A stretch of 64,000 bases of DNA, taken from contig CANTUV010000076.1 of NCBI GenBank assembly GCA_947685225.1, forward strand, positions 1,054,001 to 1,118,000. The letters run 5' to 3'. This DNA comes from Garcia nutans (Eukaryota; Streptophyta; Magnoliopsida; Malpighiales; Euphorbiaceae). This document shows, in pieces, positions 49,294 to 62,267 of the stretch; position 1 is the stretch's first letter; every line of letters starts with the position of its first letter. Position numbers and translations under genes: made by a program. Below the pieces are notes generated by a model. It was given only the letters and a program-made list of their open reading frames with translations. It made no database searches and was not told where the DNA came from.

Positions 49294-50206
49294 ACTCTTA
49301 CAATTTTGCTCCATGGAATGTGCAGGTTGTTCAAAGAATCATCATAATTATTAGATGCATCATTAAATATATATATAAACACAAAATTAATCCTTTAAAT
49401 AATTCAATTAGCCAAAATATTTTTAAAAAATTGATGCGGTTTTTTTAATAGTTTTGGAAAAGAAATCATATCGGTGGATCCCATACTTATCACTATAAAG
49501 AAAAAAAAGCATCTAAAAATAACCAATTTACATAAAAAAAAAATTGAGGATTTAAAATTTTATATTTTTTATATTAAAAGTATTATTTATAATTAACATT
49601 TTTTTGACTAATGGTATAAATATAAAATAAAGGGATAGAGAATAAACACATAGAATCTAAAAACCAAATATAAATTTCAACTTCATAATACCAAAAAAAA
49701 AATCATTTGCTAAAATAACATAGATCCAATTTACTAAAAATAAAAAATATATATATGTTTAAAAATTTATTTGTCAAATAAAAATACCTGTGAAAATAAC
49801 AAAACATATTTCATTTTGCACACCAAATGAAAATAATAATATTTATAAAAAAAAATACAGAATTTTGCAAATATTATTAGCGGTTTACTTTCTAAAATCT
49901 AAATATCTACAAATATTATCAAGTTTTTAATGGTTTAAATTTTGATCCAAACTCAAAAGGAAATTTTTTTTCTAAAACCTTAATTCTCATCTAAAAGACT
50001 AACCCGTTATCACATATTTAAAATTGAAAAATTCAGTACATTATAACTGTTATCCATAAAATTAAAATTAAAAGTAAAATTATAGTTCATTTATTCAATT
50101 GTATTAAATTTTTGAAAATTTTCTTCATACAAATGAATATAGGAGTTGAAATTTAAATCTTGTTACTTCCTGTAAATTAATTAAAACTATTAATCTTACA
50201 GGCTTT

Positions 50207-50423
50207 AATAGTAGACTAATTTAGGAGTTGAGGGTCTAGCCTAATTAGTTAGTGCGATGTTATGTGACCAGTTGGTCATGAGTTTGATTCCCCATTCCGT
50301 CACATTTGTGGTGAGTGTTGATCATCCTTGTGATAAGTGTTGATAGGGGAGGACTATTCCCTATTGTGTAGTCTATGGGTTAAATCCTTCCAATGAAATA
50401 AAAAAAATAGTAGACTAATTTAG
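50207..50423 (+). mobile_element. tRNA-derived SINE with 18-bp target-site duplication
   Basis: AATAGTAGACTAATTTAG occurs at 50207-50224 and exactly again at 50406-50423. The 181-bp insert between begins GAGTTGAGGGTC and ends in an A-rich tail (ATAAAAAAA). Near its start are pol III promoter boxes: A box TAGCCTAATTAG (50237-50248) and B box AGTTTGATTCC (50281-50291), spaced as in a tRNA, each with about two changes from consensus. The perfect duplication argues for a fairly recent insertion. Confidence 0.88.
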
Positions 50424-51701
50424 ACACCTCATAATTTTTTTTTTGAAATAATCTTTTTTTTTTGCTTAAAGTATATATTTTTTCATGTGAAATTTTAATG
50501 TGAAAGTAAAAATAAAATGAAAATGAAAATGAATTAAATTAAGAATTAATCATGAAAATAATTTTTTGTGAAAATTGAATTTATATTTAGTACTATTAAT
50601 CAGCTCTAATAAAGCCCACTATTAACTAATTTGAGCCTCTGGGCATAGTTATATTAATTAATAAAATTAATTAATATTAATTAGCCCTTGATGAGCATTG
50701 AAGAGTCAGTTAAAAAAAACATTAAAGAGGTAGAAACGTTTTGCGGGATTGGAGAAAGTGATAGAAACATAAAAAGACCATATTGGCCTTTTAAAAACTT
50801 AAACGATATCATTTTTTTTGCGAGTTCTGAAAAAAAAAAAAAGACAAATCGGTAATTTTACTCATTGCAGTGGGTCCCACTCATATGTATGAAGACTAAT
50901 AGCTTCTTCAGATACAATTGTTTTGCATTAAAAAATTAATAAATTAGGTGGCTAAGACTGACTTTTTTTTAAAGTCAAAATCAATTTCAATTTACTATTC
51001 ATAAGAAATATATAGATAATTTATAATTAATAAACATAAATTATAATATAATTCTAAATTTATAAATTATTTATATATTTAATATACCTATAATTTATAG
51101 TTAACTATTCAGTTCGATTAACCGAACTAAATAATTTTTTAACAATAAAATTTAACAATAAAATTGAATCAAAAATTAAAAATATTAAAAATTAAAAATC
51201 TAAATTTAAATCGTCGGTTTAATTAACTATAATTTTTTATTCGGTTTGATCGATTTTAGTTCGGTTTAATCGATTTTTTGAAGAATCTTACTAAACAAAG
51301 TTAAGTGTTTAATTTCCCTTCAATTTCCTTTTCTATCCTTATCTTTCATTTTCCCTTCTTTAATGAACATTTAACTCACCCTATCTAAACATATTGTTAG
51401 GGTTATTTGAGTAGGAATAATAACAGGGTGCCAGCCCTGGCGTAGAGACAGAAAAACAATCCTCATCTCTGTTCTCGCTTTGGAGGAAATCGCTACTCCA
51501 TTTCTAGCCCCACAAATGAGGGTAAATTTACTTTAATTCATATCCTGTGAGATTCCAACGAATAATTTATATTTTTTTAAAAATTAAAATTTAACAATAT
51601 AAAAAATTAATAATCTATAATAATTGTACACTTAATAAAATAATAACTTAATTTTATTACACATATACAAATAACTAAAGCACAATATATATCATATAAT
51701 A
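50424..51701. other. AT-rich intergenic stretch
   Basis: At about 51108-51280 there are several copies of TTCGGTTT/AATCGATTTT-like words in both orientations, a known kind of low-complexity plant repeat, and a GC-richer patch at 51430-51520. No gene seen. Confidence 0.45.
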
Positions 51702-51995
51702 TAACTCAACTCAACCTAACAAAATCTTAATCCCAAATTAATTAGGATTTGCTATATAAATTCTCTTTTTTTACTTAGAGCGATTATGGGCCACATCTTC
51801 GAAGAAATATAAAGCCGTAGAATCATACAAAACCTTTTTTATCCAAGTTAATTTAGGTTTATTCGGCCTCTCTTTTATTATATCTACATTAACTTGTTTA
51901 GTCTTTCTAACATGCATATCATTATGTCTTCGTTTCACATTATCACATCACCTCAACCTATATTCTCTTATTTTATCTTTAATAGGTGTTACTTT
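51702..51995 (-). mobile_element. 3' end of an RTE-type LINE
   Basis: On minus the sequence reads a degenerate C-terminal coding part (KPKLTWIKKVLYDSTA, then DVAHNRS) and then CCTAATTAATTTGGGATTAA, TTTGTTAGGTTGAGTTGAG. The order W-x-x-V-x-x-D...D-x-A-x-x-R followed by AATTTGGGAT and a short tandem tail (GAGTT) is what I know from the 3' ends of plant RTE LINEs. The 5' part is missing. Confidence 0.6.
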
Positions 51996-53845
51996 CACAT
52001 TTTTTAATATATATCTAATAAAATATATAATAATTATTATAATATATAATTGCAATATATACACTGGATCCATCCCCTCATCGTCTAACCAATAGGAAGA
52101 GTTTTCTCCCATTCCTTATTAGGAAATTTTTGCCCAAATACGAGAATTCTCTGCTTTATTGACAACCCTATATTTGATCTAATTGAGGGTTTTGGATTTG
52201 ATGTTATGAAAGTGTATAAAGAATTTATGGTTTTTGCTCAATCTTGATGGATAGGTTTGTTAAGTGGATAAATAAATTAGATTAGGGTTAGACCTTGTTC
52301 GTTCTATAATTTGTTATGATTTCATAATGTATAGTATATGGTTTAAGTTCTTATTTTTTTTTATTCTATTTTCATGATTATTTTCTATGGTAATCTCATT
52401 GTGGAATGATTTTTGCGACTTCGGTATTGTTAGGCTCAGGTCCTTAGAGAACATATGCCTAAACAAGGAGAAAATGGAGTTGCCATCTGGACCGACTGGG
52501 AAAAAGAAAGGGGTAGATGACTCGATTCCTAAGGAATTCTCAGCCACATATTAAGTTCAGAAAGTTAGGTATACATGAAAAAAATGAGAAATGACCCAGC
52601 ACCCCATAGCACCCGATTAATTGGAACCAGCTTCTTTTTCAGGTATTAATATTATTAAATTCTTAACTTATTAAAATATCATCCATAATATATGCAATGA
52701 AAATAAAAGAAATATCTATTAAAATCAAGAAAGTCCAAACCAATAAAATGGGTACCCGTACAAAACGAAAATATGCTCTTACAATAATGCCCAATGTTCA
52801 AAGTACAAGTAAATAAAAATAGGACATCCACTAATTGGTGAAAATATGTCTCTTACAATTATCCCAAAGTCTTTAAATAAATTAAATTACAATAAATAAA
52901 TAAATTAAAAATAAGGCACCTACGAGTAAAAATATGCCTTTTACAAGTCTATTAAAAACACAATAAATAAATACTTAATAATAAGTAATGGTAAAGCAAG
53001 TAATCAAAAAAATAATCAATCATTGCATAAATAATTATAAATTAGGGCTAATCTAACGAAGTTAAAGTTAATTATAAAAATTACAATTTACAAATAAATC
53101 TTAATATTAACCCATTAATGAAATATAGGGCATGACGACGAGGGTCGCACTTAGGATCGGGGGCAGCGCTCCCAAAAGGTAAATGGTTTATGGGATATGA
53201 TTTTAATAGGAAATTAGAGTTTTATGTAGGCTAGAGTTTTAGAGTTTTATGAAAACATGATAAGGGTTTTGGTTTTAGAAAACAGATTTAGTTATTTAGG
53301 ATTTTGGATGATTATATTTGATATTGGAAATCAAATCTTAGGTTACTATGAAATTAAAACAAATATACATAAAATAAGCTACTGAATGAAACTAACAGAT
53401 TAGGTTTTGATTTTTATAAATATATAACTAGGGTTCTAATAATTAAACTACTGGACATTAAAATAAATAGAGTTTAAAAAGAACAAAATCTGTGTTCGTC
53501 GGTTCCTCCAATATCAAAATGATGAATCCAATATATGCTACTGCCTGATCAACCTTGATTTTGGATGAATCGAAACAAACTTGAGATAAATGGTTCTTGT
53601 CTCCTTGGTTGCTATATATTTTCAATCGTCTTTTGATTTCTGTTATTTAATATTGCCTCTGTTGCTAATTCTTGCCTCTTAATTACTTAATTAAAATTGC
53701 ACATTACTCATCTCTCTATGTTCTTTTTAATTCTCTATTTATAGGCAAAACCCTCACTTCACCCTTAAATCTAATCCGCTTAATCCAAACTTTAACCAAA
53801 TTATAGCTTGATTAGAAAATTAAGTTGTCGGTCAGAATTTGGATT
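51996..53845. other. Intergenic; possible old LTR-retrotransposon sequence
   Basis: About 52440-52560 (GGAGTTGCCATCTGGACCGA...) resembles the conserved leader found near LTRs of some large plant gypsy elements. Several TGCTCTTACAATA/TGTCTCTTACAATT-like near-repeats occur at 52770-52950. A G-rich patch at 53130-53175 is not recognised. No coding domain found. Confidence 0.3.
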
Positions 53846-53851
53846 TGGAGG

Positions 53852-54040
53852 GGCTCATATCGATTTGGAGGTTCCAAATCGATATACAGCCAACCCATAT
53901 CGATTTGGAAGGTAATAGATATGAGCTTGGCTCATATCGGTTCAAGCTCATATCGATTTGGATGCCCAAATTGACATGAGCCATGGCTCATGTCGATTTG
54001 GGCACACAAATCGACATGAGTCATGCTCATGTCGATTTGG
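53852..54040. repeat. Cluster of three hairpins on the motif CTCATATCGATTTGG
   Basis: The motif (variants CTCATGTCGATTTGG) and its complement alternate about nine times in 190 bp. They form three consecutive stem-loops at about 53852-53892, 53946-53982 and 53985-54022, each with a 15-18-bp stem and a 4-6-base loop, plus unpaired halves at about 53893-53945 and 54023-54040. Confidence 0.85.
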
Positions 54041-55110
54041 ACGTATCCCGACTCAAACAAAATCATAATTTTTAATTTCTTTCAGACCGAACCTGTTTTA
54101 TAATTTAATTTGTACTTTTATGAATTGGACCCTCTAATATTTAAGCTTTAAAATTATGTTTAGGTTTTTTAAATTACAACAGAACAATGTAAGCTTCTTA
54201 AACCTAATCCATGCCAAAATTAAAGGTATACACTCATAGTTTGAAAATCATATATTTTAGAGTGTTTTTTAAAATCATTAATTTGATGGCTTTTCGTGGT
54301 TTTAAAATTTTATCTTTCAAAATTATTATTAGCAAAATTTTTAAATACTAAATATATTTTTATAACATTATTTTTATTCCCATAACCTATTAAAATCTTA
54401 TAAAATATCACAAAATAAAATAAAAATATTTTATTTAACCATATTTACCATATCTTTCTAAACATAATAAATAGTATTTACAGTACCATACTATTTTTAT
54501 TGCTAAACCATTTTTATAGTACATTACTGTACTATATCATATATTGCTAAACCATATTATTAGTCATCTAAATAAAATTTTTTTGCTAGTTTTGATGCCA
54601 CTAAACCGATTGTCATGGGAAAGAAAAGATTTCTTAAGGACATAAAGTAAGACAAGTCTACACGTTGATGGAGGATAGGATTGTGTAAATTTTATAAAAC
54701 CAATCAAACTCAGCCGAAACAAAATGATTTCAAGCGGGTTTGAATGGTTTAAAATACATATTCGGATGATCAATCAAGTTGAAGTATTTTTCACATTAAC
54801 CTAAATTCGATTGAAAATAATAACATAAAAATATATATTATATGATAAGCAACACGACATTAAGAAAACTACATCGTTTTTTGATGCTTATAAAAGCATT
54901 CTTACTTGTCTTAAGATTCACTTCACTTAATCACGTCATCCATTCATATTATCTCTATCAATTCTTTCTTACTCTTTTACTCTCTATGTATTTTTCTTTT
55001 GGATTTTCTCTCTCATAAAATTTGCAAAGCTCTATTTCTATCCTTCATATATTGTCCACAACTTCTTAGCTTTTTATTAGTTTTTAAAATTTCTATACAT
55101 GTTTTTTTTA
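54041..55110. other. AT-rich spacer
   Basis: I see no gene or clear element boundary. Confidence 0.5.
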
Positions 55111-55769
55111 GGAATTTGTCAGATAAATACCTTTCAATAAAAAATTAATAAATTTTAGACCCTAGTATCATTAATTAGACTCTTCCAGATAAAAATACCA
55201 TTAAAAATTTAAAAGCCTTCTTATATTTTTAGAAGCAGTTTCCCTCTCTCCTCATTTTTGAATTTCATTTTCTCCTTCCTGTTCTTTGTTGCAGCAAGAA
55301 ACCCTCGCCAGTCTTCGTCAAGTATTTTCGACCATTTTTTCTCTCTATTTCTTTCCATTTTAGTGTTTTAAGGTCGAAGCTATTGTCTTCTCCATTCTTC
55401 TATCATAGCCGCTATTTTTTCACTATTCCTCATGTCGATATGAAGGTATTTATCCTCTTTCTCTCTCGATCTCTCTCTTCTAACTCATTGTGTTTATTCT
55501 TATTAGGAGAATGTAAATTTATTTGTGAAATATTTGGTTTTCGATGAAATTTCTGATTTTAATTGGTGATTTTACTTCACTTTTATGGTGATATAAATGC
55601 TTTAGATAGAAGAACAAAATGTGCATGTTACTCTCTTTTAGTAAAACATGTCCTGCTCTTTTATAGATGTGAACATGCTGTTATTATAATCAGTAGAGAT
55701 GATTTTTCATATAAGCTGTTATTGGGGATGAGTTTGGTATTATTTTGATACGAGTTTGATATGAGTAAG

Positions 55770-58555
55770 TTTGAAAGCAAAAATTAGTTGTTTTAATCTT
55801 AATATGAGTTTGTACTATTGATATAAGTATGATATGAATTTGATATGAGTTTGTATTATTGGTATGAGTTAGTATGAGTAGGTATGAGTTGGTATGAGTA
55901 TGATATGAGTTTGATATGAGTTTGTATTATTGAGATGAGTTGGTATGAGTTGATATAAGTTTAAAATCAATTAGTATGAGTTTAATATGAGTTAGTATGA
56001 GTTGATATGAGTTTGAAATTAGTATCATAAGAGTTTGGTATGAGTTGATATAATTTTGAAATCAATTAGTATTAGTTTAATATAAGTTAGTATAAGTTGA
56101 TATAAGTTGGTATGAGTTACTATTATTGGTATGAGTTTGATATTAGTTTGGTATGATTTGGTATGAGTTTATATTATTGATATGAGTTTGATATGAGTTG
56201 GTATGAGTTAGTATGAGTTTAATATGAGTTGTTATGAGTTAGTATTATTGGTATAAGTTTCATATGAGTATTGGTATGAGTTTGATATGAGTTTGGTATG
56301 AGTTGTATGAGTTTGATATGAATTAGTATGAGTTGATATGAGTTTGAAATTAGTTGGTAAGAGTTTGATATGAGTTGGTATGAGTTGATATAAGTTTGAT
56401 ATGAGTTAGTATGAGTTGGTATGAGTTTGATATGAGTTGATATGAGTTTGTATTTTTTATATGAGTTTGAAATGAGTTTGTATTATTGGTATGAGTTTGA
56501 TATGAGACTATGAGTTGGTATGAGTTTATATGAGTATGTTATAAGTTTGATATGAGTTTATATTATTAATATGAGTTGTATGAGTTAGTATTATTAGTAT
56601 GAGTTTGATATAAGTTAGTATGAGTTGATATAAGTTGGTATGAGTTGGTATGCATTTGATATGAGTTGATATGAGGTTGTATTATTGATATGATTTTGAT
56701 ATAAGTTTGTATTATTGATATGAGTTTAATATGAGACAATGAGTTGGTATGAGTTTATATGAGTATGTTATGAATTCGATATGAGTTTGTATTATTGATA
56801 TGAGTTGTATGTGTTAATATTATTGGTATGAGTTTGATATGAGTTGATATGAGTTTGAAATTAGTTAGTATGAGTTGTTGTGAGTTAATATGAGTTAATA
56901 TGAGTTTGAAATTAGTTGATATGAGTTTGTGTTAATGATATGAGTTTGAATTTAGTTGGTATCAGTTGGTATAAGTTTGATATGAGTTTGATATGAGTTG
57001 ATATGAGATTGATATGAGTCAGCATGAGTTTGGATATAAGATTGAGTATGAGTTTGATATGAGTTCGGTATGATTTGGTATGAGATTATATTATTGATAT
57101 GAGTTGGTATGGGTTAGTATGAGTTTTGATATGAGTTATTATGAGTTAGTATAATTAGTATGAGTTGGTATGAGTTTGATATGAGTTAGTATGAGTTGGT
57201 ATGAGTTTGATATGAGTTAGTATGAGTTGATATGAGTTTGAAATTAGTTGGTATGAGTTGATATGAGTTTGATATGAGTTAGTATGAGTTTGATATGAGT
57301 TGATATGAGTTTGTATTATTGAAATGGGTTTGAAATGAGTTGATATTATTGATATGAGTTTATATTACTGATATGAGTTTAAAATATTATAGATATGAGT
57401 TTGATATGAGTTGGTATGAGTTAGTATGAGTTTTGATATGAGTTGTTATGGGTTAGTATAATTGGTATGAGTTTGATGTGAGTTTGGTATGAGTTAGTAT
57501 GAGTTTGATATGAGTTAATATGAATTGATATAAGTTTGAAATTAGTTGGTATGAGTTGGTATGAGTTGATATGAGTTAGTATAAATTTGATATGAATTGA
57601 TATGAGTTTGTATTATTGAAATGAGTTTGTATTTTTAATATGAGTTTGATATCAATTTGTATTACTAATATGAGTTTAAAATATTATAGATATGAGTTTC
57701 AAATGAGTTGATATGAGTGTGATATAATTTTTTATAAGTTTGTATTATTGATGAGTTTGATATGAGTTGGTATGAGTTAGTATTATTGGTATAAGTTTGA
57801 TATGAGTTGATATGAGTTTGAAATTAGTATGATATGAGTTTGTATTATTGATATGAGTGCGATATGAGTTTGATATGAGTGGGTATGAGTTAGTATTATT
57901 GATATGAGTTAGTATGGGTTAGTATGAGTTTTGATATGAGTTTATATGAGTTAGCATGAGTTTTGATATGAGTGTTTATGAGTTAATATAATTGGTATGA
58001 ATTTGATATGAGTTGGTATGAGTTTGATATGAGTTAGTATGAGTTGATATGAATTTGAAATTAGTCAGTATGAGTTGGTATAAGTTTGGTATGAGTTTGT
58101 ATTATTGATATGAGTTTGAAATGAGTTTGTATTATTGATATAAATTTGATATGAGACTATGAATTGGTATGAGTTTGTTATGAGTTCAATATGAGGTTAT
58201 ATTATTGATATGAGTTGTATAAGTTATTAGTATGAGTTTGATATGAGTTAGTATGAGTTTGAAATTAGTTAGTATGAGTTAATATGAGTTGAGATGTATA
58301 TGATATGAGTTTGAAATTAGTTGATATGAGTTTGAATTTAATTATTATGAGTTGGTATAAGTTTAATATGAGTTTGGTATGAGTTGAAATGAGCTTGATA
58401 TGAGTTGGTATGAGTTTATATAAGTTTGAAATGAATTACTATTATTAATTCATTTGATATGAGTCAGTATGAGTTGATATGAGTTTGATACGAGTTCATA
58501 TCAATGATATGAAATTGATATGAGTTGATCTGATTTTGTTATGAGTTATTTTGAT
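55770..58555 (+). repeat. Minisatellite array, 10-11-bp unit TATGAGTTgg / TATGAGTTTGA
   Basis: About 2.8 kb of nearly uninterrupted TATGAGTT-based units (TATGAGTTGG, TATGAGTTAG, TATGAGTTTGA), broken by TTTGTATTATTGA and TTTGAAATTAGT spacers. Higher-order copies can be seen: the segment starting ATGAGACTATGAGTTGG at 56502 recurs at 56731 and, shorter, at 58151. It appears to lie inside the 5'-UTR intron of the Ulp1-like gene (donor GTATTTATCC at 55446, acceptor ending 58568). Confidence 0.95.
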
Positions 58556-58568
58556 GTTGATTTTATAG

Positions 58569-61500
58569 TAAACAAATGCAGGAAAAAAGGGTAACAAGTT
58601 CTCATACTAGCTCATCTTCTGAAAGTGAGCAATCTCTCTTATGTGAGGACAAGCCAACAATGATCCATGCATGTCCAAGAGTAATGTCTTCAAACTCTCC
58701 TAAGGGATGGAGGATAAAAAGAAGAATTCCTTGTGAACCAGATATTGCTGGTAAGGCAAAGAAGCTAAGATTCGAGGTGTTCTTTAGTGACGATATGGCC
58801 ATTGATAGGAAGGAAGTGGAAGGTGAACAAGTCAACGAAGAATGTATAGAAGTAAGTAATTATAAAAAATTATCTACTTCAGACAACTTTATTTGAATGT
58901 GCAACTTGTCAATGATTGAGTAGATAATTAATAAAATATGTACATGGATGCTAATTATGTCATCCCTTCAAGTGATTAAAGGTACCACCAGGTTAACAAG
59001 GTAGGCCGTAGATTATAAACAATTCAGCTGATAAAGAACGTAATTGGTTATAACAAAGAAAAGGTTTGTATGATTTTCAATGGATGACACATTGTGATTT
59101 ATACTGCTACTGTATTCAATCTCTTTTTATTTATTGATAACACTCTTTTATTATTTCGGTATAGATAGTTGTCTTTAAATGATACAATATCAGCCACGTT
59201 CTTGGGCTTGATGAAAGAAATTTTGATTATTGGTCTGAGCTTTTTTATTGGCTTTTCATACATCAAGTTCCAAATGAAAAGTCATATGAGCTTTCATTTA
59301 AATTTAGATAACCAATCCTAAACTTTGGAATTGTTGAGTATTATTTAGTAATGAGGCTGAAATACTATAGCCTAAAAGACATGATTGGAAGGACCAAATT
59401 CTTAGTTCATCGCTATGATGGATCAACATAGGAGAGATTATTTGATGAATTTAAAAAATGCAGGGATGCTGAGTTGCAAATCAAATTAGGAGTAGCTTGC
59501 TTGGTTGACATGTTAGTTTTTAGAAAGGGTAAGACTACAAAGGTTGATCCCAAAATATTAGCTCTTGTAGAAGATGTTGAGGCATTCAATAACATCGCAT
59601 GGGAGTTTGTGAGCTGAAAATTTCTGTGTTCGAAGTTGAAAGAATCCCTAGAAAAATTAAAGAAAAAAAATAGTGGGTGACTATTCTGTCATTGATTTTT
59701 CTGATGCCTTGACCATATTTGCAATGAAGGTTATTCCTATTTTACAAGAGTTAGGGATAGAGAGGTGTAAAAATGGATTTCTGCGATCGATGAACTGAAA
59801 AATATTTTTAAAATATCCATACCCATAAATTTGTTTGAAGTTATCACAGCAGGTATTTAACTTGATATGAGTTTGATATTTTAAGTTTGATCAATACCAA
59901 TGCTATTATTTATTTATGCATATTGAATAATACTATAATGTATAGGAGCTGACTGCTAAGAAAATGAAAATAATATATGTTGAGGCTGAGCCTCCTAATC
60001 TACAAGGAATTTGGTGAAAGAAAATCCAAAGACACTCAGAAAAAGGAAAAAATTATTGACCCTGAGGTATTACTTGCATTTCGTTCCATTTATGGTATTA
60101 TAATTCTTAATAATAATAAAGGTTTTTTTATTCTAATTAGTATATCATTTTTTAGAAATTGAATTTTATAGAAAGCCAGTTAGTGATACTGAAAAAAATG
60201 GTTCAAAACATTTGCACGCATGAGCAAAAGGAAGGAAGATTCAAGTGTCATGCATTAAAGAAAAATGCAAGTGGATGTAGATATAGAGAATAATAATAAA
60301 ATGGAGTTGCGTATATCACAACTCGAGCATAAATTTAGTGCATTAGAAAGTGAAAACGCACTACAACACACTTAATTGAATAAAGAGTCGAATGCTACCA
60401 TATCCCTATTGACTAATATAATCACAGCCTTAGAAGCAAATGAACATAAAAGGACACTAAAGAAAAGAAAAACCAAAGAAAAGGAGGCAGTTATAACTAA
60501 AAAAAAAAGTCAATAAATAATATAGACAATGGAGATGAGAAGGCATAGAAAAAGAAATCAAAAGATTATCAACAAATTGAGGCATTGGAAAGTAAAGACA
60601 ATGGTGCGGCAGTGGAAATTGATGGATATACAAAGAAAAATAAGGCAAAAGATAAAAGAGAAAATATTCATAAAGAAAATAAAAGTGAAGGTGAAGAAAA
60701 GGAAGAGGCTCTGGAAGAAAAAAAAATGAAAATGAAGCATTAGGATTGGATTATACATTTTTTACACCTCCTGCTAAGTATGACGATTCTACTAAATCAA
60801 AGTTATTTATTGTAAAATTTTATAAATGCACTTATATCTAATCACTTAAAATATGACTAATTGTAGAAAAAATATGTCAATGGCGGCCGAGGACATGTTG
60901 CAGCTTAGCCTGTCATTGGTTGAAGTAATGGAGACCGCATATGAGGAACAAAGGAAGAAATGTTTATCCGTGCTGAACTCTAAATACATTGGTGATGAGT
61001 GAACTCCTAAAGGAAGGGGTCAACACAGAAAAAGGAGCAAACGTCTTCAAGTTCTTTGATGGAAGATGGCAGATGAAGTTACATATGCATTTTGATAACT
61101 ATAAGCAGTAAGCTACACTTTAATTACAGATTTTGATTTTCACATAAATTATATTTAGATATAAACAAATTCTTCTTCTTATCACGTGAATATTAGTGTT
61201 TTAATTTATAACAGTGATCCAAAAGTGGAACAATCTTTGTTGGAGGGTGAGATCTACGATTTTACAGCGCATTCCATGAATTACAAGGACTTTTAGTATC
61301 GATTACGAGTAAATGATGCTTGGATGTCAAACGATGTAAGATTTTCAATATAAATGTATCTTGATAGATATTACACTACAAAATCACTGTATTAAATTAT
61401 TAATATTAATGTGTTTTTATTAAATTATAGAAAATTGATGTCATAATATATTATGTGAGCCAAAAATAGAAATATAATACAGAGATCTCTGACCAAAGAA

Positions 61501-62140
61501 AGACATGTGGATCTTGCTATGTCAATCAAATTTTTATGTCATATCATAAAGAGTTCAAAAAGAAAAACTCAGGGACTTCTAGTTATGTAACAAATTTTCT
61601 TGAGGGTAAGTACGAATATTATAAACATGTCAAAGATGTTGACATCATCTATCTACCGGTGAACCAAGCCGAACACTATTGGTTTCTAATAGAAATAAAT
61701 CTACCTGAGTGGTCAATAAAAATATATGATTCAATGTATGCAGATGCCCGCAGAAGCGATAGAACAAAATATGTTAAGCCAATTGCGGAGATGTTACCTC
61801 ATGCTTTGAATGATGTTAATTTTTTCAACCATAGGCCCTAATTGGAGAATAAAAAGGTATGAAGATAAAAATAAATTATAAGAAGAATATTTATTCGTGC
61901 CAAGATGAGTAAGCTAGTAAAAATTATTCATTCTTAGTCATTATGTAATGATAGTTATTTGTATTTTAAAGTTGCTAATGTTAATATATTATAACAGTGA
62001 AGATTGCAGAATGTTTGTTGCTAAATTTGTTGAGTTTTTAATGATGACTGACCTCAACATATGAGACTACAATCAGCAAAATATGAAAATATTTAGATAT
62101 AACACAACAATTTATTTATTAGTGCATGCTATAAACAAAA
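58569..62140 (+). pseudogene. Ulp1-like (C48) cysteine protease gene with DUF1985-like region, decayed
   Basis: First coding exon 58576-58851: a Ser-rich start (SSHTSSSSESEQSL), then basic and acidic parts, donor GTAAGT at 58852. About 59340-59616 reads YYSLKDMIGRTKFLVHRYDG and LGVACLVDMLVFRKGK, DPKILALVEDVEAFNNIAWE, which resembles DUF1985. A charged, Lys-rich, coiled-coil-like middle follows (60260-60730). The protease domain is in exons at about 61215-61335, 61431-61856 and 61998-62140: DIIYLPVNQAEHYWFLIEIN with the catalytic His, IKIYDSMYAD with the Asp, EDCRMFVAKFVEFLM with the Cys (usual DCGMFV has Gly for Arg). Stops occur at several places (for example in SQK-KYN near 61467 and after NHRP near 61841). 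Ulp1 enzymes cleave SUMO or related tags; activity here is unlikely. Confidence 0.75.
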
Positions 62141-62267
62141 ATAATAACGCTTATGATACCTAATACCATTTTGATATTTTGTACGAATATTGTGAATAGA
62201 TTAAATTGTATATATGAAAAATATTATTTTTAATTATTTTTTTCATAATTAATAGGAAGCAATTATT

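Larger units (their letters stand above)
46750..50206. other. Very AT-rich gene desert
   Basis: About 3.4 kb with only short reading frames. Contains (AAT)n/(AAC)n at 48693-48747 and a 43-bp tandem duplication at 49208-49293. No domain or element terminus recognised. Confidence 0.6.

Noticed and set aside
50225..50300. tRNA gene
   Set aside because: A and B boxes are present but no acceptor stem or cloverleaf closes, and the segment sits in an insertion with target duplication and A-rich tail: a SINE.
51430..51530. Short gene or RNA in a GC-richer patch
   Set aside because: No open frame, no structure I can name; probably worn repeat sequence.
55770..58555. CRISPR-like array
   Set aside because: Units are 10-11 bp with no unique spacers of constant length, in a plant nuclear genome; it is a minisatellite.
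60529..60729. Separate Lys-rich small gene
   Set aside because: Fits better as part of the charged middle of the decayed Ulp1-like gene; on its own it is low complexity.
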